Source: Pseudomonas viridiflava
Lineage (GTDB): Bacteria > Pseudomonadota > Gammaproteobacteria > Pseudomonadales > Pseudomonadaceae
Direction of reading: 5' to 3'
DNA: 64,000 nt
Assembly: GCF_900580675.1 (NCBI RefSeq)
Contig: NZ_UTBG01000041.1
Location: forward strand, 22,236 to 86,235
This document shows, in pieces, positions 35,461 to 46,518 of this stretch. How positions within the stretch are numbered: the stretch's first letter is position 1; every line of letters starts with the position of its first letter. The notes under the pieces are model-generated. The model was not told the origin of the DNA, did not search any database, and was given only the letters and a program-made list of their open reading frames with translations. Position numbers and translations under genes: made by a program.

Positions 35461-35535
35461 TGGCAGGGGCGGCTGGATTCGAACCAACGCATGGCAGGAT
35501 CAAAACCTGCTGCCTTACCGCTTGGCGACGCCCCT
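35461..35535 (-). tRNA. tRNA-Gln (TTG)
   Basis: 75 nt on the minus strand: acceptor AGGGGCG/CGCCCCT, D-arm GCCAAGCGGTAAGGC, anticodon loop TTTTGAT with TTG, T-loop GTTCGAA, discriminator G and encoded CCA. Located between ispE and prs, the same place as in P. aeruginosa (from memory). Confidence 0.96.
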
Positions 35536-35572
35536 GTATCTGTTGCAACGAGTACCCAGTACTCGATTCCTT

Positions 35573-36433
35573 TTAGAGCAGATTTTGCAGCTTGCGATGC
35601 AACATCGAAACGTTGCTTCCCTTTGCTACAAACCCTGTAAGGGTCTCTGTAAGAAGGGCCGAGACTTTATCAGCTTCAGCTTTGCTTGGGAAGCCCCCAA
35701 ACACACAACTTCCAGTTCCGGTTAATTTTGCTTCGGTAAATTTACCTAACAAATTCAAAGCGTTACGTACCTCTGGATAACGCCTTGCTACAACCGGTAA
35801 GCAGTCATTTCGACTGTTTCCCTTGGGAACGGGGCGCACTTTAATGGGCAAAGAGTTACGTGTCAACAGCGGATCTGAAAAAATTTCTGCTGTACTTACA
35901 GATACTTGCGGAACAAGCACGACATACCACGGCTCATCGGGGTATTCGGGGCTGAGTTTCTCGCCCACGCCCTCGGCAAAAGCCGCGTGCCCGTGCACGA
36001 AAACCGGGACGTCGGCGCCCAGCGTCAGGCCCAGCGCGGCCAGGCGATCAAGGCCCCAGCCGAGCTGCCACAAGTGGTTCAGGCCGAGCAATGTGGTCGC
36101 GGCATTTGAGCTGCCGCCACCGATGCCGCCGCCCATGGGCAAAATTTTATCGATCCAGATGTCGATGCCGAGGGCGCAACCGGATTGCGCCTGAAGTTTT
36201 TTTGCGGCCTTCACAATCAGGTTGCTGTCGTGGGGCACGCCTTCGAATTCAGTGTGCAGGCGGATCACGCCATCGTCGCGCACGGCGAAGGTCAGTTCAT
36301 CGCCGTAGTCGAGAAATTGAAACAGCGTTTGCAACTCGTGATAACCGTCTTCACGGCGACCGAGAATGTGCAGCATCAGATTGAGCTTGGCCGGGGAGGG
36401 CAGGACTAATTTGCGCTTTTCCAGAACAGACAC
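35573..36433 (-). CDS. ispE: 4-diphosphocytidyl-2-C-methyl-D-erythritol kinase
   Basis: A 286-aa GHMP kinase of the non-mevalonate isoprenoid pathway. Substrate motif [28 protein letters not shown] loop [22 protein letters not shown]-terminal [13 protein letters not shown]. It follows lolB by 2 bp, an operon arrangement usual for gammaproteobacteria. Confidence 0.97.
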   Translation of the reverse strand: MSVLEKRKLVLPSPAKLNLMLHILGRREDGYHELQTLFQFLDYGDELTFAVRDDGVIRLHTEFEGVPHDSNLIVKAAKKLQAQSGCALGIDIWIDKILPMGGGIGGGSSNAATTLLGLNHLWQLGWGLDRLAALGLTLGADVPVFVHGHAAFAEGVGEKLSPEYPDEPWYVVLVPQVSVSTAEIFSDPLLTRNSLPIKVRPVPKGNSRNDCLPVVARRYPEVRNALNLLGKFTEAKLTGTGSCVFGGFPSKAEADKVSALLTETLTGFVAKGSNVSMLHRKLQNLL

Positions 36434-36435
36434 GT

Positions 36436-37053
36436 TTATTGCCCCAGCTTGCGCGGTTGCCAGTCCTTGATTACCAGCGTGACGTCCAGATCGGTGCCAT
36501 GCAGCTTGATGCGCTCAGGCAGCCAATAGCCGCCCTGTTCCACGTAGCTGAGATATTCGACCCGCCAGCCATCCTGTTCCAGGGTGGCCAGGCGACTGTC
36601 GCCATTGAGGCTCAAGCGGCTTTTACTGTCGGGCGCCGGCAGACCACGCACCCACCACACCAGGTGCGAGACGGGCAGCTTCCAGCCGATCTGTTGTTCG
36701 AGCAGTTCTTCCGGCGACGTTGCTTCATAGCGGCCCTGGTTAGCCACTTCCAGGCTTACTTGCCCCGGTCGTCCGGTCAGGCGGGCTGCGCCTCGGCCCA
36801 GCGGGCCGGACAGGCGAATGTCGTAATAATCCTGGCGCTGCAGCCAGAACAAGGTGCCGCTGCCCGAGTCCTTCGGCGCGCGAACCCCTACCTTGCCCTC
36901 GATCTGCCAGCCGTCGATGCTGCTGAGTTGGTCTTTGTGTTGTTGCCATTGCGCCGGGTTGCCCTGGCCTTCAACGGATTCACGGGAACCGAAGCCCGCG
37001 CAACCGGCGAGCAGGGCGATCAAACTGAAAACAATAACGTGGCGCAAGGACAT
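36436..37053 (-). CDS. lolB: Outer-membrane lipoprotein insertase LolB
   Basis: A 205-aa lipoprotein with lipobox LLAGC (Cys18). LolB takes lipoproteins from LolA and inserts them in the outer membrane. The half-barrel region includes [27 protein letters not shown] and [16 protein letters not shown], and the C-terminus [14 protein letters not shown]. Position between the TPR lipoprotein and ispE is typical. Confidence 0.95.
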   Translation of the reverse strand: MSLRHVIVFSLIALLAGCAGFGSRESVEGQGNPAQWQQHKDQLSSIDGWQIEGKVGVRAPKDSGSGTLFWLQRQDYYDIRLSGPLGRGAARLTGRPGQVSLEVANQGRYEATSPEELLEQQIGWKLPVSHLVWWVRGLPAPDSKSRLSLNGDSRLATLEQDGWRVEYLSYVEQGGYWLPERIKLHGTDLDVTLVIKDWQPRKLGQ

Positions 37054-37057
37054 AAGC

Positions 37058-38782
37058 TTAAAGGGTCTCGGATCCGGTCAGGCGCTTGATGGTGCCGCGC
37101 AGGATAGGGCTTTCGGGTTGTTCCTTGAGGAATTTTTCCCAGATTTGTCGGGCTTCGCGTTGCTTGCCATTGGCCCAGAGCACTTCGCCCAGGTGGGCGG
37201 CGACTTCCTGGTCGGGGAAGCGTTCCAGCGCCTGGCGCAGCAAGCGTTCAGCCTCGTCCAGGTTGCCCAGGCGGTAATTTACCCACCCCAGGCTGTCGAG
37301 CACGGCCGGGTCTTCCGGGTTGAGCTTGTGGGCTTGCTCGATCAGTACCTTGGCTTCGGCGTAACGCGTGGTGCGGTCGGACAAGGTGTAACCCAGGGCA
37401 TTCAGGGCCATGGCATTGTCCGGATCGCGCTTGATGATCAGGCGCAGGTCTTTTTCCATCTGCGTCAGGTCATTGCGTTTTTCCGCTTGCATGGCGCGGG
37501 TGTAGAGCAAATTCAAATCGTCGGGGAATTGCAGCAAGGCCTGTTGCAATACTTTCCAGGCGCGCTCGCCCTGATTGTTGGCCGACAAGGTCTCGGCCTG
37601 GATCAGGTACAGCTGGATTGCGTAGTCCGGTTCGGCATCGCGGGCGGCGGCCAGGCGCTTTTCCGCCTCATCGGTGCGGCCGTTGCTCATCAGGATGTCA
37701 GCCTGGCGCAACTGCGCGGGCAGGTAGTCATTGCCGGGGCCGACCTGGGCGTATTCGAGCAGGGCGGCCTGCGGGTCGTTGCGCTCTTCGGCAATGCGGC
37801 CGAGGTTCAGGTGCGCCGAGTCCACATGGCTTTCGCGCTGGATCAGCTCTTCCAGATAACCCTTGGCCTCGTCCCAGGCCTTGGCTTCCAGGCACACCAA
37901 CGCCAGGGAATAACGCAGTTCGTCGTCGTCCGGGTATTGCTGGACCAGGTTGGCGAACTGCACTTTGGCGTCCTCCATACGGTCCTGCTCCACCAGCGTG
38001 CGCGCGTAAGTCAGGCGCAGGCGCTTGTCTTCCGGATACTTCTTGATGCTTTTTTCCAGCAGCGGAATCGCTTCCTTGCCGCGATTGAGATTTTGCAGCA
38101 GGCGCGCACGCAACAGGATCGGCGCGATCTCGCCATCTTCCGGCGGGTTCTGCTCCAGCAGCTTGAGGGCCGCCTCGGCTTCATCATCCTGTTGCAGCAG
38201 CAAGGCCTTGCCGAAAATCAGCTGGCTGTTCTTCGGGTGTTTTTGCAGCAGGCGGTCGAAACTCTTCATCAGGCCATTGCGCGTGTCCTGGTCGGTGTCG
38301 GCAGCCGACAGCGCGAGAAAGTCGAAATGCGTGTCGCCCTTGCCCTGCAGGACTTTCTCCATATAGACCATGGAGTCGTCATAGCGCCCGGCGCGCGCCA
38401 GTTGAATGGCCGCTGCACGTTGAGCTTCCAGATCATCCGGTGCGTTTTTTGCCCAGATCAGCGAGGTGTCCAGCGCAGCCTGATCGGCGCCCAGGTACTC
38501 GGCGATGCGGAATGCGCGCTCGGAAATGCCCGGGTCCTGAGTGTTGATGGCCTGGGTCACGTAGTTATCCAGCGCAATATCGAAACGATTGCGTTGGCCG
38601 GCCAGCTCCGCGCTCAGCAGGCTGAACACCGTTTCTTCACTGAACGAGGAATAAACCTTGGGCTTTTCAGGGGCGGGGGTGCTGTCTTCTACCGGCGGCG
38701 TACCGTCCGGCGACACGGGTGCCATGGCCTGGCAGCCGCTGAGGAAGACAAAAGCAAGGAGCAACGCGGAGGATCTATTCAT
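37058..38782 (-). CDS. Tetratricopeptide-repeat lipoprotein
   Basis: A 574-aa protein with a lipoprotein signal ([11 protein letters not shown], Cys18) and at least eight TPR-like repeats from ~60 to 570 (for example [41 protein letters not shown]). It matches the PA4667-type protein found upstream of lolB in Pseudomonas. Probably a periplasm-facing scaffold for envelope or secretion factors; the partners are unknown. Confidence 0.9.
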   Translation of the reverse strand: MNRSSALLLAFVFLSGCQAMAPVSPDGTPPVEDSTPAPEKPKVYSSFSEETVFSLLSAELAGQRNRFDIALDNYVTQAINTQDPGISERAFRIAEYLGADQAALDTSLIWAKNAPDDLEAQRAAAIQLARAGRYDDSMVYMEKVLQGKGDTHFDFLALSAADTDQDTRNGLMKSFDRLLQKHPKNSQLIFGKALLLQQDDEAEAALKLLEQNPPEDGEIAPILLRARLLQNLNRGKEAIPLLEKSIKKYPEDKRLRLTYARTLVEQDRMEDAKVQFANLVQQYPDDDELRYSLALVCLEAKAWDEAKGYLEELIQRESHVDSAHLNLGRIAEERNDPQAALLEYAQVGPGNDYLPAQLRQADILMSNGRTDEAEKRLAAARDAEPDYAIQLYLIQAETLSANNQGERAWKVLQQALLQFPDDLNLLYTRAMQAEKRNDLTQMEKDLRLIIKRDPDNAMALNALGYTLSDRTTRYAEAKVLIEQAHKLNPEDPAVLDSLGWVNYRLGNLDEAERLLRQALERFPDQEVAAHLGEVLWANGKQREARQIWEKFLKEQPESPILRGTIKRLTGSETL

Positions 38783-38964
38783 ATAGGAAGAGGACGACTA
38801 ACCTGCGGTCGGATCATCATGACACAAGCCTTCGGCCAAACATAACCGAGTCTCAGTTGGCGCCTTTATAGGCACAAGCTACTAGGACAATAGACGACGG
38901 TGGTTGTTCTGGATCTTTCGAAGTAGGACAATTGTCGGCTTCCCGACATCATCAGCGATATTGA

Positions 38965-40254
38965 ATGGCCTTCCTTGCACTCGGTATTAACCACAAGACT
39001 GCTACTGTAGACGTCCGCGAGCGCGTGGCGTTTACTCCGGAGCAGTTGGTTGAGGCCTTGCAGCAGCTCTGCCGGCTCACCGACAGTCGCGAAGCTGCGA
39101 TCCTTTCGACCTGCAATCGCAGCGAGCTTTATATAGAGCAGGAACATCTTTCAGCGGATGTGGTGCTGCGCTGGTTGGCCGATTATCACCATTTGGATCT
39201 GGATGACCTGCGCGCCAGCGCGTATGTGCACGAAGATGATGCGGCAGTTCGTCACATGATGCGCGTGGCCTCAGGGCTCGACTCGCTGGTGTTGGGCGAG
39301 CCGCAGATTTTGGGCCAGATGAAGTCCGCCTACGCCGTGGCCCGCGAGGCCGGCACCGTCGGTCCGCTGCTGGGGCGCCTGTTCCAGGCCACCTTCAATT
39401 CCGCCAAGCAGGTGCGCACCGACACCGCCATCGGTGAAAACCCGGTGTCCGTGGCCTTTGCCGCCGTCAGCCTGGCCAAACAGATTTTCAGCGATTTGCA
39501 GCGCAGCCAGGCCTTGCTGATCGGTGCCGGCGAGACCATCACCCTGGTCGCCCGCCACCTGCATGACCTGGGTGTGAAGCGTATCGTGGTCGCCAACCGT
39601 ACCCTGGAACGCGCCAGCATCCTTGCCGAACAATTCGGCGCCCATGCGGTGCTGCTGTCGGACATCCCGGCCGAGCTGGTGCGCAGCGATATCGTCATCA
39701 GCTCCACCGCCAGCCAGTTGCCGATCCTCGGCAAAGGCGCGGTGGAAAGCGCCTTGAAGCTGCGCAAGCACAAACCGATTTTCATGGTGGATATCGCCGT
39801 TCCCCGGGATATCGAACCAGAAGTCGGCGAGTTGGACGACGTTTACCTGTATAGCGTCGATGATTTGCACGAAGTGGTCGCCGAAAACCTCAAGAGTCGC
39901 CAGGGCGCTGCCCAGGCGGCCGAGGAAATGGTCAGCGTCGGCGCCGACGATTTCATGGTGCGCCTGCGCGAACTGGCGGCGGTGGACGTGCTCAAGGCGT
40001 ATCGTCAGCAAGGCGAACGCCTGCGCGACGAGGAGTTGCTCAAGGCCCAGCGTCTGCTCGCCAATGGCAGCAGTGCCGAAGAGGTGTTGATGCAATTGGC
40101 GCGTGGCCTGACCAACAAGTTGCTCCATGCGCCCAGCGTACAGCTTAAAAAATTGACTGCCGAAGGCCGCCTCGATGCGCTGGCCATGGCCCAGGAACTC
40201 TTTGCCCTCGGTGAGGGCGCGTCAGAAAGCTCTTCGGATAAAAAACCGCAATGA
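38965..40254 (+). CDS. hemA: Glutamyl-tRNA reductase
   Basis: A 429-aa NADPH enzyme, first step of C5 tetrapyrrole synthesis. [23 protein letters not shown], catalytic Cys in [33 protein letters not shown] and the Rossmann region [17 protein letters not shown] are present. It starts divergently from the TPR gene and its stop overlaps the start of prfA (ATGA). Confidence 0.97.
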   Translation: MAFLALGINHKTATVDVRERVAFTPEQLVEALQQLCRLTDSREAAILSTCNRSELYIEQEHLSADVVLRWLADYHHLDLDDLRASAYVHEDDAAVRHMMRVASGLDSLVLGEPQILGQMKSAYAVAREAGTVGPLLGRLFQATFNSAKQVRTDTAIGENPVSVAFAAVSLAKQIFSDLQRSQALLIGAGETITLVARHLHDLGVKRIVVANRTLERASILAEQFGAHAVLLSDIPAELVRSDIVISSTASQLPILGKGAVESALKLRKHKPIFMVDIAVPRDIEPEVGELDDVYLYSVDDLHEVVAENLKSRQGAAQAAEEMVSVGADDFMVRLRELAAVDVLKAYRQQGERLRDEELLKAQRLLANGSSAEEVLMQLARGLTNKLLHAPSVQLKKLTAEGRLDALAMAQELFALGEGASESSSDKKPQ

Positions 40255-41333
40255 AAGCGTCACTGCTCAATAAACTGGATGTGCTCCAGGACCGTTTCGA
40301 AGAACTGACCGCCTTGCTTGGCGACGGCGAGGTCATTTCCGATCAGACCAAATTCCGCGCCTATTCCAAGGAATACGCCGAAGTTGAGCCGATTGTGTCG
40401 ACCTACAAACACCTGACGAAAGTGCAGGCCGACCTCGAAGGCGCCCAGGCGCTGCTCAAGGACAGCGACCCGGACATGCGCGAAATGGCCGTGGAAGAAG
40501 TCCGCGAGGCCAAGGATAAACTCGTCGAGCTGGAAGGCGACCTGCAGCGCATGCTGCTGCCCAAGGACCCTAACGACGGGCGCAACGTGTTCCTCGAAAT
40601 TCGCGCCGGCACCGGCGGCGATGAGGCTGCGATTTTCTCCGGCGACCTGTTCCGCATGTATTCGCGTTATGCCGAGCGTCGCGGCTGGCGGGTCGAGATC
40701 CTGTCCGAGAACGAGGGCGAGCACGGCGGCTATAAAGAAGTCATCGCGCGGGTCGAAGGCGACAACGTCTACGGCAAGCTCAAGTTCGAGTCCGGCGCGC
40801 ACCGCGTGCAACGGGTGCCGGCGACTGAATCCCAAGGCCGTATCCACACCTCGGCGTGCACCGTGGCCGTGTTGCCCGAGCCGGACGAGCAGGAAGCGAT
40901 CGAGATCAACCCGGCGGACCTGCGGGTCGACACCTACCGCTCGTCGGGCGCCGGCGGCCAGCACGTCAACAAGACCGACTCGGCGATCCGCATCACTCAC
41001 TTGCCGTCGGGCATCGTGGTGGAATGCCAGGAAGAGCGCTCCCAGCATAAGAACCGTGCGCGGGCCATGTCCTGGTTGTCGGCCAAACTGAATGACCAGC
41101 AAACCAGCGCCGCGGCCAACGCGATTGCCAGCGAGCGCAAGTTGCTGGTGGGTTCGGGCGACCGTTCCGAGCGCATCCGCACCTACAACTTTGCCCAGGG
41201 CCGGGTCACCGACCACCGGGTCAACCTCACGCTCTACTCCCTGGACGAGATTCTCGCCGGTGGCGTGGACGCGGTGATCGAGCCGTTGCTGGCCGAATAC
41301 CAGGCCGACCAATTGGCAGCGATAGGTGAATAA
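40251..41333 (+). CDS. prfA: Peptide chain release factor 1
   Basis: A 360-aa class I release factor for UAA/UAG. GGQ motif in [17 protein letters not shown]; the PxT stop-codon reading motif occurs as PATE in [20 protein letters not shown]. The Gln of GGQ is methylated by PrmC, encoded next. Start overlaps hemA. Confidence 0.98.
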   Translation: MKASLLNKLDVLQDRFEELTALLGDGEVISDQTKFRAYSKEYAEVEPIVSTYKHLTKVQADLEGAQALLKDSDPDMREMAVEEVREAKDKLVELEGDLQRMLLPKDPNDGRNVFLEIRAGTGGDEAAIFSGDLFRMYSRYAERRGWRVEILSENEGEHGGYKEVIARVEGDNVYGKLKFESGAHRVQRVPATESQGRIHTSACTVAVLPEPDEQEAIEINPADLRVDTYRSSGAGGQHVNKTDSAIRITHLPSGIVVECQEERSQHKNRARAMSWLSAKLNDQQTSAAANAIASERKLLVGSGDRSERIRTYNFAQGRVTDHRVNLTLYSLDEILAGGVDAVIEPLLAEYQADQLAAIGE

Positions 41334-42164
41334 ATGACCATCATTGCCAGCTTGCTGCGTGCCGCCGACCTGCCCGACTCGCCCACCGCACGCCTGGATG
41401 CCGAGTTATTGCTGGCAGCGGCCCTGGGCAAGTCGCGCAGCTACCTGCACACCTGGCCGGAAAAAATCGTCAGCAGCGAACACGCGCTGACCTTTGCCGG
41501 CTACCTGCAGCGCCGCCGTGGCGGTGAGCCGGTGGCGTATATCCTCGGCCAGCAAGGTTTCTGGAAACTTGACCTGGAGGTCGCGCCGCACACGCTGATC
41601 CCGCGCCCGGACACCGAACTGCTGGTGGAAGCGGCGCTGCAATTGTTGCCGGCCACGCCCATTCAGGTCCTCGACCTGGGCACCGGCAGCGGCGCGATTG
41701 CGCTGGCCCTGGCCAGTGAGCGCCCGGCCTGGCATGTCACCGCCGTCGACCGTGTGATCGAAGCCGTGGCGCTGGCCGAACGCAATCGCCAGCGCCTGCA
41801 CTTGAACAACGCCACGGTGCTCAACAGCCATTGGTTCAGCGCGTTGCAAGGCCACACCTACGACCTGATCATCAGCAACCCGCCGTATATCGCCGACAAC
41901 GACCCGCACCTGGTGGCGGGCGATGTGCGCTTCGAGCCGGCCAGCGCCTTGGTGGCCGGCCATGATGGGCTGGACGATTTGCGCCGGATCAGCCAGCAGG
42001 CACCGGCCCATCTGAACGCGGGTGGGTGGTTGTTGCTGGAGCATGGATACGACCAGGCTGCGGCCGTGCGCGACCTGCTGCTGAGCCAGGGTTTCGAGGA
42101 CGTGCACAGCCGTATCGACCTCGGCGGCCACGAGCGCATCACCCTGGGACGCCGGCCGTGCTGA
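41334..42164 (+). CDS. prmC: Release factor glutamine methyltransferase
   Basis: A 276-aa SAM-dependent methyltransferase that modifies the GGQ glutamine of RF1/RF2. PYILGQQGFWKL-type N-terminal, SAM motif VLDLGTGSGAIALALA, catalytic NPPY in LIISNPPYIADNDPHL. It abuts prfA with no gap. Confidence 0.97.
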   Translation: MTIIASLLRAADLPDSPTARLDAELLLAAALGKSRSYLHTWPEKIVSSEHALTFAGYLQRRRGGEPVAYILGQQGFWKLDLEVAPHTLIPRPDTELLVEAALQLLPATPIQVLDLGTGSGAIALALASERPAWHVTAVDRVIEAVALAERNRQRLHLNNATVLNSHWFSALQGHTYDLIISNPPYIADNDPHLVAGDVRFEPASALVAGHDGLDDLRRISQQAPAHLNAGGWLLLEHGYDQAAAVRDLLLSQGFEDVHSRIDLGGHERITLGRRPC

Positions 42165-42913
42165 CCGATCAGGAGCTGTTGCGCTACAGCCGACAGATCT
42201 TATTGCAACATGTCGACATCGAAGGCCAATTGCGCCTGAAAAACAGCCGCGCGCTGATCATCGGCCTGGGTGGCCTGGGCGCGCCGGTGGCGCTGTACCT
42301 GGCGGCTGCCGGGGTGGGCGAGCTGCACGTTGCGGATTTTGACACTGTCGACCTGACCAACCTGCAACGCCAGATCATCCACGACACCGACAGCGTCGGG
42401 CAGACCAAGGTCGACTCGGCCCTGCGCCGCCTGACCGCGATCAACCCTGAAATCACCCTTATTGCCCACCGCAGCGCGCTGGATGCCGATTCCCTGACGG
42501 CGGCGGTCGCGGCGGTGGACGTGGTGCTTGATTGCAGTGATAACTTCAGCACCCGCGAGGCGGTCAATGCCGCCTGCGTGGCCGCCGGCAAGCCGTTGAT
42601 CAGCGGCGCGGCGATCCGCCTTGAGGGGCAGCTGTCGGTATTTGACCCGCGTCGCGCGGAAAGCCCGTGCTACCACTGTTTATACGGGCACGGCAGCGAC
42701 GCCGAACTGACCTGCAGCGAAGCCGGCGTAATCGGCCCGCTGGTCGGGCTGGTCGGTAGCCTGCAAGCGCTGGAAGCCCTGAAGTTGCTGGCGGGTTTCG
42801 GCGAACCGCTGGTGGGGCGACTGTTGCTCATCGACGCCTTGACCACGCGCTTTCGCGAACTGCGAGTCAAGCGCGACCCAGGCTGCAGCGTGTGCGGGCC
42901 CCAACATGGTTAA
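42158..42913 (+). CDS. moeB: MoeB/HesA/ThiF-family adenylyltransferase
   Basis: A 251-aa E1-like enzyme that adenylates the C-terminal Gly of a ubiquitin-fold sulfur carrier (MoaD or ThiS). [18 protein letters not shown] at the N-terminus, ATP loop [33 protein letters not shown], two Cys pairs for Zn (CYHC and CSVC) and [12 protein letters not shown] near the catalytic Cys. GTG start at 42158 overlaps the prmC stop by 7 bp. MoeB is preferred by gene order (prmC-moeB-murI); a ThiF role cannot be excluded. Confidence 0.9.
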   Translation: MLTDQELLRYSRQILLQHVDIEGQLRLKNSRALIIGLGGLGAPVALYLAAAGVGELHVADFDTVDLTNLQRQIIHDTDSVGQTKVDSALRRLTAINPEITLIAHRSALDADSLTAAVAAVDVVLDCSDNFSTREAVNAACVAAGKPLISGAAIRLEGQLSVFDPRRAESPCYHCLYGHGSDAELTCSEAGVIGPLVGLVGSLQALEALKLLAGFGEPLVGRLLLIDALTTRFRELRVKRDPGCSVCGPQHG

Positions 42914-43700
42914 GGACGCGCCGATCGGTGTGTTCGATTCCGGCGTCGGCGGCTTGTCGGTGCTCGACGAAATCCAGCAACTGTTGCCCCATGAATCGCT
43001 GCTGTACGTGGCGGACTGCGGGCATATTCCCTACGGCGAGAAAACCCCGGCGTTCATTCTGGAGCGTTCCAGATTGGTGGCCGAGTTTTTCCGCGAGCGT
43101 GGCGCCAAGGCGTTTGTGATTGCCTGCAACACGGCGACGGTCGCCGCAGTTGCGGACCTGCGCCAGGATTATCCCGAGTGGCCATTGGTGGGCATGGAGC
43201 CCGCCGTCAAACCGGCTGCCGCCGCCACCCAAAGGGGTGTGGTCGGGGTGCTCGCCACCACCGGCACCCTGCAAAGCGCCAAATTCGCCGCGCTGCTGGA
43301 CCGCTTCGCCACCGACGTGCAAGTGATTACCCAACCATGCCCTGGCTTGGTGGAGCTGATCGAAACCGGCGACCTGAACAGCCCGGCCCTGCGCCAGCTG
43401 TTACAGGGCTATGTGGAGCCGCTGCTCAGCGCCGGCTGCGACACCATCATCCTCGGCTGCACGCATTATCCCTTCCTCAAGCCGCTGCTGGCGCAGATGC
43501 TGCCCCCCAGCATCATTCTGATCGACACCGGCGCCGCCGTGGCCCGCCAACTGAAGCGCTTGCTCTGTGAGCGAGACCTGCTGGCCGGTGGAAATCCGCA
43601 GCCGGCGCAGTTCTGGACCAGTGGTGATGTGTATCACCTCAGAAATATCCTACCGACACTATGGAAACATCCGGGAATTGTGCGAAGCTTCGCCTCGTGA
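42906..43700 (+). CDS. murI: Glutamate racemase
   Basis: A 264-aa cofactor-free racemase supplying D-Glu for peptidoglycan. [19 protein letters not shown], Cys in [12 protein letters not shown] and the second Cys in [13 protein letters not shown]. Starts 8 bp inside the end of moeB. Confidence 0.97.
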   Translation: MVKDAPIGVFDSGVGGLSVLDEIQQLLPHESLLYVADCGHIPYGEKTPAFILERSRLVAEFFRERGAKAFVIACNTATVAAVADLRQDYPEWPLVGMEPAVKPAAAATQRGVVGVLATTGTLQSAKFAALLDRFATDVQVITQPCPGLVELIETGDLNSPALRQLLQGYVEPLLSAGCDTIILGCTHYPFLKPLLAQMLPPSIILIDTGAAVARQLKRLLCERDLLAGGNPQPAQFWTSGDVYHLRNILPTLWKHPGIVRSFAS

Positions 43701-43811
43701 AAATTTCGTGAAATATCGCGAATTGCGGCTGAACTTCTGACTATGCGCAAGCTTCTATAGCGAGATAGCCTGTACAAAACCATATAACTTCGTTCGGAAA
43801 GGATGTTTCTT

Positions 43812-44330
43812 ATGAAGCGCTTGTTCTGTTTGGCCGCGATTGCGGCCGCTGTGGTGGGACACTCTTTTTCGGCGCAAGCAGCCGGCCTTGAGTTTGGCCT
43901 GGGGGCCACCAGTGATTCGACGCTCACATACCGTTTGGGGCTGACGTCGGATTGGGACAAGAGTTGGATGCAAAGCGATGTCGGCCGTCTGACCGGCTAT
44001 TGGAGCGGCGCCTACACCTACTGGGAAGGTGATGACCGCGCAGGCGCGAGCAGCCTGTCGTTCTCTCCGGTGTTTGTGTATGAATTCGCCGGCCAGTCGG
44101 TGAAGCCTTACATCGAGGCAGGCATCGGCGTGGCGGTGTTCTCGCGCACCAAGCTGGAAGACAACAATATCGGCCAGGCCTTCCAGTTCGAAGACCGTTT
44201 GGGTTTTGGCCTGCGTTTTACCGGCGGGCATGAAGTGGGCATTCGTGCCACGCACTATTCCAACGCCGGTATCAGCAGCAACAACGATGGGGTAGAGAGC
44301 TACGCGCTGCACTACACCATGCCGTTGTAA
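43812..44330 (+). CDS. pagL: Lipid A 3-O-deacylase PagL
   Basis: A 172-aa outer-membrane beta-barrel with signal peptide (MKRLFCLAAIAAAVVGHSFSA, cut after AQA). The mature start GLEFGLGATSDSTLTYRLGL and catalytic HYSNAG with a later Glu (GVESYALHY) are the PagL His/Ser/Glu site. It removes the 3-position acyl chain of lipid A. ATG at 43812 gives the normal signal; an upstream in-frame ATG at 43803 is possible. Position after murI is as in P. aeruginosa PA4661-PA4662. Confidence 0.93.
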   Translation: MKRLFCLAAIAAAVVGHSFSAQAAGLEFGLGATSDSTLTYRLGLTSDWDKSWMQSDVGRLTGYWSGAYTYWEGDDRAGASSLSFSPVFVYEFAGQSVKPYIEAGIGVAVFSRTKLEDNNIGQAFQFEDRLGFGLRFTGGHEVGIRATHYSNAGISSNNDGVESYALHYTMPL

Positions 44331-44353
44331 GGTTCAGAACACTGCAAAAAACC

Positions 44354-44380
44354 TGTGGGAGGGGGCAAGCCCTTCCCACA
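44354..44380. repeat. REP-type hairpin
   Basis: TGTGGGAGGGGG-CAAG-CCCTTCCCACA, an imperfect palindrome of the P. fluorescens REP family, between convergent pagL and the YkgJ-like gene. It can also end transcription of both. Confidence 0.8.
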
Positions 44381-44403
44381 TTTGATCTTCGCAACATTTA
44401 CTG

Positions 44404-44709
44404 TCAGCGGTAAGCCGTCGCAATCCCTTCGCGCTCGGTCAGGCACTCCGGTGCGCCCATCTCGAATTCCCTGCAAATCAGCGGTCGCCGCTCGTAGATC
44501 GTGCACATCATCGTGTCCCGATCCAAAGCCGCGCACCAGCCGTCGTCCAGGCGCAGCATGACTTCGCCGCCCCAATCGTCCGTGTCGATATAGCGCTCCG
44601 GCACGCCGGTGTCGGTGATCAGCATCACTTCCAGCTGGCAGCAACAGGCCGCGCACGTCGAGCAGGTGACGGCGGGTTCGGTGATTTGCGTGTGAGGGAT
44701 GGTGGTCAT
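44404..44709 (-). CDS. YkgJ-family cysteine cluster protein
   Basis: A 101-aa protein with CSTCAACCCQ near the N-terminus and single Cys residues at MMCTIYERRPLICREF, the CxxCCxxC-type Zn/Fe-binding pattern of the CxxCxxCC/YkgJ family. Function unknown. The ATG at 44709 gives the family's length; the same frame runs far upstream but in non-family sequence. 53 bp downstream of the DUF2878 gene. Confidence 0.87.
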   Translation of the reverse strand: MTTIPHTQITEPAVTCSTCAACCCQLEVMLITDTGVPERYIDTDDWGGEVMLRLDDGWCAALDRDTMMCTIYERRPLICREFEMGAPECLTEREGIATAYR

Positions 44710-44762
44710 AGGCGCGCAGTGTAAGGCAAGCCGGTGATGGGTTGTGAATGCTCTGACGGGCG

Positions 44763-45254
44763 TCAGTGCCCCAATTGGTCGGCGACCCAGTGCAGCAGCG
44801 GAAATACCAGGGCCCAGAGCAGCGCGAGGCCGAGCATGGTCGGCGCAGTGCCGTAGCCGAAACTGACCCCCGCCAACTGGCTGCCCGCGTAATACGACAG
44901 CGGCCCGCCCACCGCGCCCAGAACGCTGGCCCGCCACCAGGGCTGGGCACTCCAGGCCAGGCAATGGCGCAAGGTCGTCGCCAGCAGCGCCCATAGCAGG
45001 ATCAGCCAATAGGGGATCAGTGGTCCGGGCAGGCTGAAGTGAAACACGCCAAAGGTGCGCAACGAGGTGTCGACCACCGTCCCCAGCAGGGTTACCGCAA
45101 GTATCACCTGCCCCTCCTTGGACCACGCGCTCATCCACAGCAGATGCACAGCCAGTATCGCCAGCCCGACCAGCAGCCAGCGGCTGTCTCCCCCCAGCAC
45201 GCAAGCGAACCAGCCGCACTGGAACAGCGCGGCATTGGCCAGCGTCTTAAGCAC
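44763..45254 (-). CDS. DUF2878 family inner-membrane protein
   Basis: A 163-aa protein with about five hydrophobic segments, beginning LKTLANAALFQCGWFACVLGG and containing GTVVDTSLRTFGVF and LSYYAGSQLAGVSFG, typical of DUF2878. GTG start at 45254 overlaps the cfa stop by 8 bp, so it belongs to the photo-response operon. In Pseudomonas it is regularly found after cfa/DUF1365/FAD-oxidoreductase genes; role unknown. Confidence 0.85.
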   Translation of the reverse strand: MLKTLANAALFQCGWFACVLGGDSRWLLVGLAILAVHLLWMSAWSKEGQVILAVTLLGTVVDTSLRTFGVFHFSLPGPLIPYWLILLWALLATTLRHCLAWSAQPWWRASVLGAVGGPLSYYAGSQLAGVSFGYGTAPTMLGLALLWALVFPLLHWVADQLGH

Positions 45255-46518
45255 TGAAACGCCCGAGCAGCGGTGGGTTGATGGCAGAGGGCTTGGCCAG
45301 CAGCAACTGCGCGGTGCCGATTGTGCGTTCCATGAAGCCGCCCTCGCAGTAGCACAGGTAAAACTCCCACAGGCGCAGGAAGTATTCGTCGTAGCCCAAT
45401 TCCGCCAGACGGCCGTGGGCGCGGCGAAAGTTCTCATGCCACAGGCGCAAGGTTCGTGCGTAATGCAGGCCGAAATCCTCCATGTGCAGCAGGTTCATAT
45501 CGGTGTCGCGGCTGACGATCTGCAGCATGTTTTGCACGCTGGGCAGCGCGCCACCTGGGAAGATGTAGCGCTGGATAAAATCGACGCTGTTCTTGGCCTG
45601 CTCGAAACGCTGCTCACGGATGGTGATGGCTTGCAGCAACATCAGGCCATCGCGCTTGAGAAGTTGCGCGCACTGTTTGAAGTAGGTCGGCAGGAAGCGA
45701 TGGCCCACTGCTTCGATCATCTCGATGGAGACCAGCTTGTCGTATTCGCCGGTGAGGTCGCGGTAGTCCTGCAGCAAGAGGGTGACCTGGTCTTTCAGAC
45801 CGAGGGCCTCGATGCGCTTTTCGGTGTAGGCAAACTGCTCTTTGGACAGGGTCGTGGTGGTGACCTTGCAGCCGTAATGTTGCGCGGCATACAGCGCCAT
45901 GCTGCCCCAGCCCGTGCCGATCTCCAGCAGGTGGTCGGTAGGCTTGAGCGCCAGTTTCTGGCAAATGCGCTCCAGCTTGTTCAATTGCGCCTGTTCCAGG
46001 GTGTCCTCGGCCGTCAGAAACTGTGCGGCGGAATACATCATGGTCGGGTCGAGGAATTCTTCGAACAGGTCATTGCCCAGGTCGTAGTGGGCGGCGATGT
46101 TCTTTTGCGAACCCTTGCGCGTATTGCGATTGAGCCAGTGCAAGCCTTGGGTGAACGGCCGCGCCAGGCGCGCCAGGCCACCTTCCATGGCGTCGAGCAC
46201 GTCCAGGTTGCTGACCATCACGCGCACCACCGCGGTCAGGTCCGGGCTGCTCCAGTAACCGTGGATAAACGCCTCGCCTGCGCCGATCGAGCCGTTGGCC
46301 GCCACCAGGCCCCACACCGCCGGATCGAGGATGTGAATCTCGCCCAGCAGGTGCGCTTCGCGTGCGCCGAAGACTTGCCGTTCACCCTCTTCAATCACCA
46401 CCAACTGGCCATGGCGCAGTTGGCTGAGTTGGCGCAGCACGCCTTTGCGCAACAGGGCGCTGGTCATGCCGTTGACGTTCAAGCGGTTAGCCTTGACCGA
46501 TAAGTTAGGGGATTTCAT
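45247..46518 (-). CDS. cfa: Cyclopropane-fatty-acyl-phospholipid synthase-like methyltransferase
   Basis: A 423-aa SAM-dependent enzyme that modifies unsaturated acyl chains in phospholipids. AHYDLGNDLFEEFLDPTMMYSAAQF, SAM motif LLEIGTGWGSMALYAA, VSIEMIEAVGHRFL and YCEGGFMERTIGTAQLLLAK are family marks. The linked FAD oxidoreductase, SDR and DUF1365 genes suggest a stress-specific lipid product (cyclopropane or furan fatty acid, as for UfaM of Rhodobacter) rather than the housekeeping Cfa. The ATG at 46518 overlaps the DUF1365 end by 14 bp. Confidence 0.92.
   Translation of the reverse strand: MKSPNLSVKANRLNVNGMTSALLRKGVLRQLSQLRHGQLVVIEEGERQVFGAREAHLLGEIHILDPAVWGLVAANGSIGAGEAFIHGYWSSPDLTAVVRVMVSNLDVLDAMEGGLARLARPFTQGLHWLNRNTRKGSQKNIAAHYDLGNDLFEEFLDPTMMYSAAQFLTAEDTLEQAQLNKLERICQKLALKPTDHLLEIGTGWGSMALYAAQHYGCKVTTTTLSKEQFAYTEKRIEALGLKDQVTLLLQDYRDLTGEYDKLVSIEMIEAVGHRFLPTYFKQCAQLLKRDGLMLLQAITIREQRFEQAKNSVDFIQRYIFPGGALPSVQNMLQIVSRDTDMNLLHMEDFGLHYARTLRLWHENFRRAHGRLAELGYDEYFLRLWEFYLCYCEGGFMERTIGTAQLLLAKPSAINPPLLGRFSA

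Noticed and set aside
36854..38845. A 663-codon plus-strand frame
   Set aside because: Antisense to the TPR lipoprotein and lolB, rich in Gln/Leu repeats that mirror TPR codons.
45055..46503. A 482-codon plus-strand frame
   Set aside because: Antisense to cfa and the DUF2878 gene.
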